Below are positions 17,273 to 24,826 of a stretch of DNA of 64,000 bases, piece by piece (position 1 is the first letter of the stretch; each line of letters begins with the position of its first letter). The notes beneath the pieces are model-generated. The model was not told the DNA's origin. It was given only the letters and a program-made list of their open reading frames with translations, and did no database searches. Made by a program: the position numbers and the translations under genes. This stretch comes from Mobiluncus sp034180645 (GTDB lineage: Bacteria; Actinomycetota; Actinomycetes; Actinomycetales; Actinomycetaceae), in contig NZ_JAXFNY010000010.1 in the NCBI RefSeq assembly GCF_034180645.1, positions 62,001 through 126,000 on the forward strand, read 5' to 3'.

Positions 17273-17902
17273 TTGAGTAATTTGAGCATTGCCAGTGATT
17301 CTAAACAACCAGATACCAGGACCAGGATATTGACCGCGGCGTCTCAGATGCTGCGCCGCTCCTCGCCCAGCGCCCTGACCTATCGCGCTCTGGGGAAAAA
17401 AGCCGGCTTGCCTCATTCCACGATTGAATACCATTTCCCCACTCGTGAAGATTTGCTGATGGAGGCGGCGAGCCTGAACGTCGAGGTTTGGGTGGACCGA
17501 GCTCGGAAAGTCCGCGATGAAGCGCTGCAGCTTTCCCCCCAGGAACTGCTCTACCAGCTGCCCGAGGTTTTGGTCGCCGCGGTGCTTCCGCAAACCACGG
17601 ACATTCAGTACATACGTACCTACCTGTTGCACGGACTGGTCCTGGCTGAACACCAGGCTATTGTGGAAAAGAACCGCGAGGGACGCGCCCGCTTTGACGA
17701 ATATGTCGCGGATATTCTGCAAGCCGCCGAATGCTCATGTTTGCCCGATGTAATAATTTCCGTCATTGACGGTTTGGCTTATGAAGCAGTCTCAGAGGGC
17801 GGCGAATTTCCCCAAGATGTTGTGGAAAAACTCCGTTGTTTCCTGCTTTCCTGCCCGACTATGGCCGCGGACGCTCAGGCTTCGGCCTCGCCCCAGGCTT
17901 GA
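17273..17902 (+). CDS. TetR-family transcriptional regulator
   Basis: The N-terminal helix-turn-helix is visible: RTRILTAASQML, then LTYRALGKKAGLPHSTIEYHF at about residues 40-60, the TetR signature. The C-terminal ligand domain is not recognised. It is 209 aa, with a TTG start at 17273 preceded by GGGGAGAGGG. The last codons (...SPQA stop) lie inside the left copy of a 53-bp repeat, and the strand opposite encodes what looks like the former 3' end of the downstream convergent gene. Its target is unknown; no palindrome stands out in the 60 bases before it. Confidence 0.85.
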   Translation: MSNLSIASDSKQPDTRTRILTAASQMLRRSSPSALTYRALGKKAGLPHSTIEYHFPTREDLLMEAASLNVEVWVDRARKVRDEALQLSPQELLYQLPEVLVAAVLPQTTDIQYIRTYLLHGLVLAEHQAIVEKNREGRARFDEYVADILQAAECSCLPDVIISVIDGLAYEAVSEGGEFPQDVVEKLRCFLLSCPTMAADAQASASPQA

Positions 17903-17943
17903 ACCTGATACGTTTCGAGTTTAATTTCCGGCCCGAATTCCTC
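17891..17943 (+). repeat. Left 53-bp direct repeat bounding the 2.4 kb insert (attL-like)
   Basis: These 53 bases are identical to 20246-20298, and similarity continues weakly for about seven more bases. Read on the minus strand they encode ETYQVQAWG as in the MEMO1-AMMECR1 protein. The adjoining tetR DNA continues that frame as GEAEA and a TGA stop at 17878-17880. This is best read as the original 3' end of the MEMO gene, left behind when the insert arrived. Confidence 0.9.
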
Positions 17944-18097
17944 GGCGCCCCTGCCTGTCGTTTCGTTTCTTTGTTGTGTACAAATTGTGTGATTGTGCTG
18001 GGAATGCTCATGTTTTGGTTGTTTTGACCGATTGTATGGGTAAGCGCGGGATTATCTGCGGTAACGTTGTTGGCTTTTCTGTTCGAGGAGGATTCTG

Positions 18098-18607
18098 ATG
18101 AAGGTCATGAGGCGTGTTGGTGCGGGTTTGTTTGCTTTGTTGTTGAGTTTGGTGGTGGCTAGTCCGGCTTTGGCGGCTAGTCCGTGGCATGGGCATAAGC
18201 ATCATAATAATATTTACACTACTGAACCGGGTACGACCAGTATGTTTTTTACTCCTTCGGGTGTGAATTCTTTGAATGTGGTTACTAAGTTTGATTATGT
18301 GGCGCCTAAGTATGCGGTGCCTACGGAGGAGTGGTTGCGGTTGTGTTATATGCCGTTTGGGGCTTCGACGGCACAGGCGTGCACGGACTGGCGTGACTAT
18401 GAATCTCAACCAGAACTTAGGGCATTGTCGGTGTTGCCTTCGGCGTTTATGTTAGTGGATGCTGATGGTAACTATACTGGTGGGGCGTTTACGAATACGA
18501 TGTATGCGAATGGGACGTTTTCTTTGCAGCATAATTTCCCTGATCCTTTGGGGTCGATGGTGTTTAACGATCCTGGTTATGACGATTTGTATGTTTATTA
18601 TCGGTGA
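18098..18607 (+). CDS. Predicted secreted protein of unknown function (insert gene 1)
   Basis: I do not recognise this 169-aa protein. A clean signal peptide (VMRR, hydrophobic core to about residue 25, cleavage after PALA-A) precedes a His-rich stretch HGHKHHNN at residues 31-38. The remainder is about 130 residues rich in aromatic residues, with two Cys (CYMPFG and QACTDW) that could form a disulfide. The end is unusually Tyr-rich (YDDLYVYYR). The ATG follows GAGGAGGATTCTG, a strong ribosome site. The codons are mostly T- or G-ending, apart from a short stretch near 18366-18420. The next gene starts 16 bases after its stop, so the two are probably one transcript. Confidence 0.75.
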   Translation: MKVMRRVGAGLFALLLSLVVASPALAASPWHGHKHHNNIYTTEPGTTSMFFTPSGVNSLNVVTKFDYVAPKYAVPTEEWLRLCYMPFGASTAQACTDWRDYESQPELRALSVLPSAFMLVDADGNYTGGAFTNTMYANGTFSLQHNFPDPLGSMVFNDPGYDDLYVYYR

Positions 18608-18622
18608 TAGGGGTTGTTTAGC

Positions 18623-20155
18623 ATGGATGCGTTGAGTGTTTCTGGTTTGGGTGGTTTTTCGTCTGTGCCGGGTCGGGTGTCTGGTGCGGGTTCGGTTAAG
18701 GGGACTGGGTCTGGGTCTGTTTCTGGTTTGGGTGAGCCGGTGGTGGATACTGTGCAGTTGTCTGAGTCTGCGCGTGGTTCGGTGAGTTCGGTGGCTGGTT
18801 TTGATCCGACTCGGGGTGCTGGTTCGTTGGAGCAGCGTCATGTTGGTGGTGCTTTGGCGACGACTTCGGCTAAGGACGGGTTTAATGGTTGGGCGGCGAT
18901 GTTGCATTGGCATTTTGGTTTGGATGATGGTGTGGATCATACTGAGATGCCGTTTATTGAGAAGTTTAACTGGAATAATGTTGGTCGGTTTAGTTCTGCG
19001 GAGGGGTATCATCCTTCGAGTTGTTTGACGGCTGAGGAACGTAACTTGATGGCTAATTTGTATGTTTATGCTCATGATCATGGCATTGACGTGCGGGGTG
19101 GTAGTGGGTTTTCTGCTTTGGCTTTTGGTGGCATGGTTGGGTATGCTGCTTGCGGTCATAAAATGAACGACTTTATCAGTGGTTATGCCTCAGATCCGGA
19201 TTTTGGTTCGCAGCGTATTAAACCTGAGACGTTCAAGTTTCTTCAGGGACTTAGTCTGGATCAGTCTGAGGGTCTTCATAGTCAAGATCCGTTGATTAGG
19301 GCTGCCCATAATATTGCTAATGGAGTCATTGATGAGAGGCCTAGGTTTGCTGGGGATGATGAGGCTACTCGGCGTGTGTTGCAGATTGCTACGGAGGTGT
19401 TGTCGTCTTCGGCGATGAAGGATAATCTGTTGGACACGTCGCATCTCGATAACGTTTTTTTGCATATCCTGAAGGGTTTTTCAAGCGGGGAAGCCATGGT
19501 TAGTAAGGCTGAGGATGTGCGGCGTTTGGTGTATGCGTATTCTCGGAGTGGTTCGCGTGGTGAGGTTACGGTTAGTGATCAGCCTAGTGCTCAGGCGCAA
19601 AAATTGCTTGATTATCGTCAGAAGTGGGTGGATCTTTGGGATCGGGCTGAGTTGATGGCTCGGGATATTGAGCCTGTGGTGGGTTCTCCGGCGTATAAAG
19701 CGGGGGTGCGGTTTGGTGCGGTTCCTGGTTCGGTGTCGGATTCGGGTAAGGGTTCGGTGCCGGGTTTGGGTGAGGATTTCGGGCTGGGTTCTGTTTCTAA
19801 GCAGGATGGTTTGGAGTTGTTTGCGAAGTATTCGAGTCGGGTTGCTCGGGTGGTGACTTCGTTGAGTGAAGATCAGAAGTCGACTCTGGGGATGATGTAT
19901 CGGTTGGCTGAGCGGAAGGGGTCGGAAGCGGCGTTGCTTAAGGTGGATCAGTTGGCTGGGGCGATGGCGTCACTGAATTTTATGAATGAGATGCTGGGAG
20001 CGGATAAATCCAAGAATCCGTACGCGTCAACGAATTTCTGGACACAACTGTTGCAACAAAACCAACACAACCAGATGGAAGCCCTCCGCACCGCCCTGGA
20101 AACCCACCTCAACAAAACCACAGCGCAGTCGGAGCCGAAATCCCCGGAGGTATAG
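18623..20155 (+). CDS. Large protein of unknown function with GSV(S/P)GLG linkers (insert gene 2)
   Basis: I do not recognise this 510-aa protein. It opens with a low-complexity Gly/Ser/Val linker (GSVSGLGE) followed by DTVQLSESAR, a short motif also seen in FlgM-like and other bacterial proteins. Domain A spans about residues 55-330 and contains LTAEERNLMANLYVYAHDHG. A second linker (GSVPGLGEDFGLGSVS, about 370-395) leads to domain B with LSEDQKSTLGMMYRLAERKG, which resembles the domain A segment and suggests an internal duplication. No signal peptide is seen. The ATG at 18623 is preferred; a TTG at 18614 is possible. The last 40 or so codons switch to C-ending usage, as if from another source. 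Confidence 0.75.
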   Translation: MDALSVSGLGGFSSVPGRVSGAGSVKGTGSGSVSGLGEPVVDTVQLSESARGSVSSVAGFDPTRGAGSLEQRHVGGALATTSAKDGFNGWAAMLHWHFGLDDGVDHTEMPFIEKFNWNNVGRFSSAEGYHPSSCLTAEERNLMANLYVYAHDHGIDVRGGSGFSALAFGGMVGYAACGHKMNDFISGYASDPDFGSQRIKPETFKFLQGLSLDQSEGLHSQDPLIRAAHNIANGVIDERPRFAGDDEATRRVLQIATEVLSSSAMKDNLLDTSHLDNVFLHILKGFSSGEAMVSKAEDVRRLVYAYSRSGSRGEVTVSDQPSAQAQKLLDYRQKWVDLWDRAELMARDIEPVVGSPAYKAGVRFGAVPGSVSDSGKGSVPGLGEDFGLGSVSKQDGLELFAKYSSRVARVVTSLSEDQKSTLGMMYRLAERKGSEAALLKVDQLAGAMASLNFMNEMLGADKSKNPYASTNFWTQLLQQNQHNQMEALRTALETHLNKTTAQSEPKSPEV

Positions 20156-20214
20156 AGGTAACGCAACTATTCTGGCTGACTCACAGAAGCGTCATTTCTG
20201 GGTGATGCCAGGTT

Positions 20215-21696
20215 TCATTTGGTTGAGGGTTCGTCTGGGGATTCACCCCAGGCTTGAACCTGATACGTTTCGAGTTTAATTTCCGGCCCGAATTCCTCTG
20301 TGCCCAGCCCGGCTTTATACATGAGTTGCGAGATGAAGTCGTGTACATCGGGCAGCTCACTCCAGACCTGGGGCAGGAAAGTCGCCCGGTGGAAACCGCG
20401 GCGCAAAATGACTCCGTCTATGCCGGGACGCAGCCGGGACAGATAGGAATCGTTGCTCTCCCCCTCGAAACGTTCAAAAGCCTGAGGTTCCGTGAGGAGT
20501 GAAACCTCAATCTTAATCTGATCGAGTTCCGAGGCTTGCAGAGGAGGGAACCGCGGGTCTTCAAAAGCAGCGGCCAAAGTGTTCGCGGAGATGTCCTCAC
20601 TGAGCATTCGATGCGGAGCCAGCGAACCGATACATCCGCGTAACTGCCCGTGTTTTGTCAAAGTCACGAAAGAAGCCCCGACCGAACGCAGCAGCAACTG
20701 CAAAGCATGATCCGACTCGCTGAACTTGCTGATGGTATTCATAGAGCCGATACGATTGCCATCTCGGAACGCATCAATCAAAATTTCACGAGCCATCTGA
20801 GGTAGCAGTGAGCCATAACAATCCGGGATGCCGAATTCATCCTCCGGCGGATTGTACTTCCAGAAAGCAACGGAGGAATAACCAACAACCCGCGATTTAC
20901 CTCCGGCGGTGTCCCCGGAGCTAGCGTTCATCAGTAGCTGCGGATGCCATTGCAGCCGGCGCGCCAAACGAATCAGGCCGGACCAAGCGTAAGCACCGCA
21001 GGCTTGACGCGGATCGAGGGGGTACTCTAACGACATGACTTGAGACAAGGTCGTAGTGTCAAGTTTGCGCGCCTCGTCGTAGCTCAGGTAGTGGGACAGA
21101 TCCGAGGACACGACAATCAAGGTATCGTCAGGATTCTCTCCCGGAATTGAAACCAGAGTTTGCAGGCTTTCGCAAACCTCCTCCGGGGTGCAATCTCCAA
21201 CCGCTAGGGGCACGATAGAGAAGTCTAGGTCGCGGAAAACGGTTTGCAGGAAGGGCAGCTGAACTTCCAAGGCGTGTTCCTCCACGTGGGAGGGCTCGAA
21301 AAACTCTGCGGCGGAACTATGCTCCACCAGGTATTGTTGGGCGTCCTGGTCCACCGGAACTTCCCCCAGGGGAGTGGCGAAAGCGGTAGCTTCACTCAGT
21401 GCGATACCGCGAAATCCGACACGGTGTGTGGGGCCGGCAATGACGACACGTCGGGGACTCAAGGTCCTGACGAGCTGGTAGCCGACCGCGGCGATGAGAC
21501 CGGAATAGATGTATCCGGCGTGGGGAACCTGCACCGCCATCAGTTGCCGCAGAGGTCTGCCTTGTGAGTCTTGCGAAACATCGTTAGTGATGAGGGAAGC
21601 GGCCTTTTTCAGTAGGTCGTCAACCGTTTGTCGCAGCTCACCTGGATCCTGGGGGTAAAAAGATCCTGCTACTGCTGGTTTACGTACGAAACTCAT
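20215..21696 (-). CDS. MEMO1-AMMECR1 fusion protein (AmmeMemoRadiSam system)
   Basis: Two conserved domains are fused. Residues 1-270 or so match the MEMO1/dioxygenase-like fold (RKPAVAGSFYP, VPHAGYIYSG, GPTHRVGFRG, SSDLSHYLSYDEA with candidate metal-binding His/Asp). Residues about 300-475 match AMMECR1 (GASFVTLTKHGQLRGCIGSL, EDPRFPPLQASEL). The biochemical role is not known to me; such pairs occur with a radical-SAM partner that is not in this window. At 493 aa the length is as expected for the fusion. The final 10 residues (from ESPDEP) come from the neighbouring insert rather than the ancestral gene, whose original end seems preserved at 17878-17943. Confidence 0.88.
   Translation of the reverse strand: MSFVRKPAVAGSFYPQDPGELRQTVDDLLKKAASLITNDVSQDSQGRPLRQLMAVQVPHAGYIYSGLIAAVGYQLVRTLSPRRVVIAGPTHRVGFRGIALSEATAFATPLGEVPVDQDAQQYLVEHSSAAEFFEPSHVEEHALEVQLPFLQTVFRDLDFSIVPLAVGDCTPEEVCESLQTLVSIPGENPDDTLIVVSSDLSHYLSYDEARKLDTTTLSQVMSLEYPLDPRQACGAYAWSGLIRLARRLQWHPQLLMNASSGDTAGGKSRVVGYSSVAFWKYNPPEDEFGIPDCYGSLLPQMAREILIDAFRDGNRIGSMNTISKFSESDHALQLLLRSVGASFVTLTKHGQLRGCIGSLAPHRMLSEDISANTLAAAFEDPRFPPLQASELDQIKIEVSLLTEPQAFERFEGESNDSYLSRLRPGIDGVILRRGFHRATFLPQVWSELPDVHDFISQLMYKAGLGTEEFGPEIKLETYQVQAWGESPDEPSTK
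20246..20298 (+). repeat. Right 53-bp direct repeat (attR-like), inside the 3' end of the MEMO gene
   Basis: Identical to 17891-17943. On the minus strand it encodes EEFGPEIKLETYQVQAWG of the MEMO1-AMMECR1 protein. Beyond the repeat, insert DNA continues the frame as ESPDEPSTK and a stop, replacing the older EAEA end. Confidence 0.9.
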
Positions 21697-21766
21697 GGTT
21701 CTATTATTCCCAAAAATAGTGGCTTCCGGGCAGGTTTTGCTCTGGGTATACCAGTCTGTCAGACAA

Positions 21767-21799
21767 TGGGGGCTCTGAATCAGGAATCCGGAGCCCCCA
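21767..21799 (-). terminator. Terminator-like hairpin after the small membrane protein gene
   Basis: TGGGGGCTC (21767-21775) pairs with GAGCCCCCA (21791-21799). It lies just downstream of the minus-strand gene that ends at 21818. A T-run is poor on the minus strand (ATTGTCTG), so the efficiency is unclear. Confidence 0.55.
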
Positions 21800-21817
21800 G
21801 CAATCTATATCTTGCCG

Positions 21818-22234
21818 TTATACGGTAGGCAAAATGCTAGCTTGTGCCGCTCTGCCAATAGCCAAAGCAATTGCGGGCAAAACTATAACCACGATGAAGA
21901 TGATGAGGGGCAGAGTCTTGGGGTGAGACTTTATCAAAGCAATCAGACTGAGGATGAAGGCGACAAAGTTCAGCAAACCTGCAATCCCTACGTAGATTAA
22001 GAGTTGATCGCCTGCCTTGGTGGCGGCATCCATAGCGCTGGACAATTCATCCAGACCCAATTGACTAATATCCCCACCAGTCGTGGCTGCAACTTGTTGA
22101 CCGGTAATGATGTGACCGGCAATCATAATGATGGAAGCCACAATGCACAGTGCCAACGCCACAAACGCCAGCGTTTTTTTTACTTCGGGCTGAGGCGCGC
22201 CAGGGCCAGCGGGCGTGAAGTTTTCAGTAGACAT
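21818..22234 (-). CDS. Small membrane protein of unknown function
   Basis: This 138-aa protein has three predicted helices (about residues 20-42, 78-100 and 108-128), with a Pro/Gly-rich cytoplasmic start and an extracytoplasmic loop rich in Ala, Asp and Ser between helices 1 and 2. No family is recognised. It lies alone between the MEMO gene (same strand) and the divergent pfk gene, with 156 bases between its start and the pfk start; promoters for both should be there. A Shine-Dalgarno GGAC-type site precedes the ATG. Confidence 0.7.
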   Translation of the reverse strand: MSTENFTPAGPGAPQPEVKKTLAFVALALCIVASIIMIAGHIITGQQVAATTGGDISQLGLDELSSAMDAATKAGDQLLIYVGIAGLLNFVAFILSLIALIKSHPKTLPLIIFIVVIVLPAIALAIGRAAQASILPTV

Positions 22235-22390
22235 GGATTAGTCCTTTGCTCGTTTGTTTCGTCAATTCTTTGACAGGTTACGTTCAGCTTAGGGACGTGA
22301 AAGTTCACGTTTAACACCCAAAAGGGTGAAAAATTCGAGAGAATAAAACCAGGCCGGATGGCCGGCACAGAATCGAGGGGAGAGATACCG

Positions 22391-24721
22391 ATGGGTGAGT
22401 CTGCGAAACCGGCAAAGAACGGGAAATCTAACGCGAAACCGAAGGCAGTAAAGCCGGAACAGGGCAAACGCATTGGCATTCTCACTTCTGGTGGTGACGC
22501 TCAGGGCATGAACGCGGCGGTGCGTTCCGCGGTGCGTTCTGCCATAGTTTTAGGAGCCAAGCCGTTCGCGATACGTGAAGGCTGGTTAGGTGCGGTTCAA
22601 GGCGGGTCCTGTATTCATGAACTGACCTGGAGTGACGTGTCCAATACGATTTCCAAGGGCGGTACCATCATCGGCACCGCGCGCTGCCCGGAGTTTCGGG
22701 ATTGGGAAGGGCGCCTGAAAGCCTGCGAGAACCTGGTTAAAAACGGTATTGACCGGCTCATTTCCATCGGCGGCGACGGGTCGCTGCGAGGAACGGAAGA
22801 ACTGCGCCAGGACTGGCCGAAGCTATTGGAGCAGTTGGTGAAGGAAAAGCGCCTCAGCGCCGCCGCAGCCAAAGCCCACCCGTCCTTGTGCATTGTCGGC
22901 ATCGTCGGTTCTATTGACAACGACATGGCGGGCACAGACATGACAATCGGCACCGATTCGGCCTTGAACCGCATCTTGGCGGCTCTGGATCAACTTTCGT
23001 CCACCGCCGCCTCCCACCAGCGCACCTTCGTGGTGGAAGTTATGGGACGAAACTGCGGCTATTTAGCTTTGATGAGCGCCGTGGCGGGCGGTTCCGATTA
23101 TGTACTGATTCCCGAAAATCCCCCCGCACCCGGCTGGGAAGACGATATGTGTACGAAGCTCAGCGAAGGGCGCAAGCACGGGCGGCGCGATTCCATTGTG
23201 GTGGTGGCGGAAGGGGCAAAGGACCAGGACGGTCAGGCCATTACCGCCAACTATGTCGCCGAGGCTATTGAACAGCGCACGGGAGAGTCTGCTCGAGTCA
23301 CCATCTTGGGACACATTCAACGCGGGGGAACACCCTCGGTATATGACCGGTGGATGCCCACCCTGCTGGGGTATGCCGCGGTACAGGACGTAATTGGGGC
23401 AAAGCCGGGGGATTCGGCCAAAGTGATGGGGGTGCGCTACAACCGGATTGCCCGGCTGGACCTGACCCAGACCGTGGCGGCGACCTCGAATGTTCACGAG
23501 CTCATAAAGGCTGGAAAATATGACCAGGCTATCGCCTCGCGGGGGACTTCCTTCACCGATATGGTAGAGATTTTCCGGGTCTTGTCCACCCCGCCCTCGC
23601 TGCTGAAACCTTTGCCTCGCAAAGCGAAAAAAGTTGCCGTGATGCACGTGGGAGGTCTGGCTCCGGGGATGAACGTGGCGGCTCGGGCTGCGGTTCGTTT
23701 CGGACTGCAGCGTGGCCTGGAAGTCCTGGGTATCGAGGGGTCTTGGCAGGGGCTAATTGACGGCAAGGTTCGCAAACTGCTGTGGAAAGACGTGGAAGGC
23801 TGGGATTTCCGGGGTGGCGCGGAACTGGGAACCAAACGAGAGGTACCCACGATAGAACAGTTCTATGCCATCGGCCGCTCGATTGAAAACCACCATATCG
23901 ACGCGATGGTGCTGATTGGGGGCTACAACGCGTATCTGTCCGCCCAAGCTATCAGCGGGGAGCTGAAGCATTATCCGGCCCTGAAAATACCGATGGTCAT
24001 TGTCCCGGCATCCATCGACAACAACCTTCCGGGAGCCGAAATCTCCATCGGAGCGGACACTGCACTAAACAATGCGGTGTGGTCCATGGACCTGATGAAA
24101 GAATCGGCTGCCGCCTCAAAACGTTGTTTCATCACCGAAACTATGGGGCGCCACTGCGGCTACCTGGCGCTGATGAGCGGAATCGCCGCCGGGGCAGAGC
24201 GAGTTTACCTTGAGGAAGAAACGATTAGCTTGGAGACGCTGGGCAAACATGCCACCGAAATGCGTGACGCGTTCGCAAAAGGCCGTCGCCTCGCCCTCGT
24301 GGTTCGCAACGAACTGGCTGGGGGACACTATGACATGCGGTTCATGGCCAAAGTGTTCAAGCAGGAGTCTCAGGGATGCTTTGACGTTCGTACTGACGCG
24401 GTGGGGTATTTGCAGCAGGGTGGGGCTCCCTCCCCCTTCGACCGGCTTCTCGCGGTGCGGCTGATGTGGGAAACTATGCGCCACCTCGATGCCGCCCTGG
24501 ATTCCGGGCAGTGCGCCATTGAATATATCGGTGAGGAAAACGGTCAGATGGCGTACCACGACATTTCTCAGATGGAGAAACAAGTTGATTCAGAAAAGCG
24601 CCGTCCCATCAACCAATGGTGGATGGGCTTGCGGCCCCTGATTGAAGTGATGGCCAGCTCAAATCCGCCGGTCAAGGACTTCCCTCTGCCGGTCATTGAC
24701 ATGAGCGGTCCGAAGTCCTAA
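22391..24721 (+). CDS. pfkA: 6-phosphofructokinase, eukaryotic-type double-domain form
   Basis: It phosphorylates fructose 6-phosphate in glycolysis. At 776 aa it has two PFK domains in tandem instead of the bacterial single 320-aa unit. The N half (about 25-400) keeps GGDGSLRG (ATP type) near 126 and SIDNDMAGTDMTIGTDSAL with the catalytic Asp near 173. The C half (about 415-770) has SIDNNLPGAEISIGADTAL near 541, where the catalytic Asp is replaced by Asn. This is the pattern of eukaryotic PFK, whose C half is regulatory. The segment HQRTFVVEVMGRNCGYLAL is also eukaryote-like. The ATG at 22391 follows GAGGGGAGAGATACC. It is followed by pgi on the same strand. Confidence 0.93.
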   Translation: MGESAKPAKNGKSNAKPKAVKPEQGKRIGILTSGGDAQGMNAAVRSAVRSAIVLGAKPFAIREGWLGAVQGGSCIHELTWSDVSNTISKGGTIIGTARCPEFRDWEGRLKACENLVKNGIDRLISIGGDGSLRGTEELRQDWPKLLEQLVKEKRLSAAAAKAHPSLCIVGIVGSIDNDMAGTDMTIGTDSALNRILAALDQLSSTAASHQRTFVVEVMGRNCGYLALMSAVAGGSDYVLIPENPPAPGWEDDMCTKLSEGRKHGRRDSIVVVAEGAKDQDGQAITANYVAEAIEQRTGESARVTILGHIQRGGTPSVYDRWMPTLLGYAAVQDVIGAKPGDSAKVMGVRYNRIARLDLTQTVAATSNVHELIKAGKYDQAIASRGTSFTDMVEIFRVLSTPPSLLKPLPRKAKKVAVMHVGGLAPGMNVAARAAVRFGLQRGLEVLGIEGSWQGLIDGKVRKLLWKDVEGWDFRGGAELGTKREVPTIEQFYAIGRSIENHHIDAMVLIGGYNAYLSAQAISGELKHYPALKIPMVIVPASIDNNLPGAEISIGADTALNNAVWSMDLMKESAAASKRCFITETMGRHCGYLALMSGIAAGAERVYLEEETISLETLGKHATEMRDAFAKGRRLALVVRNELAGGHYDMRFMAKVFKQESQGCFDVRTDAVGYLQQGGAPSPFDRLLAVRLMWETMRHLDAALDSGQCAIEYIGEENGQMAYHDISQMEKQVDSEKRRPINQWWMGLRPLIEVMASSNPPVKDFPLPVIDMSGPKS

Positions 24722-24826
24722 CTTACAGCTCTTGGTTTGGATGACCCACCACAAAACGTGAGAACAGCAATGGAATGAGCCGCGGGAACGGTCCCGGGCA
24801 GACTATTGAACAGAAGGGATAACTCA

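Larger units (their letters stand above)
17891..20298. mobile_element. 2.4 kb genomic insert bounded by 53-bp direct repeats, no recombinase seen
   Basis: The segment carries two unknown plus-strand genes whose DNA is strikingly rich in G and T on the coding strand (codons such as TTG, GTT, GGT), unlike both flanks. The ends are the 53-bp repeats; the right copy supplies the present C-terminus of the MEMO1-AMMECR1 gene. That arrangement, a target gene whose 3' end is duplicated and re-supplied, is known for tyrosine-recombinase elements. No integrase, transposase or terminal inverted repeat is visible, so it would be a degenerate or trans-mobilised element. Simple tandem duplication with later divergence is the alternative. 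Confidence 0.7.

Noticed and set aside
17944..18097. Integrase or transposase gene in the insert
   Set aside because: The flanks of the two cargo genes are too short and show no recombinase motif on either strand.
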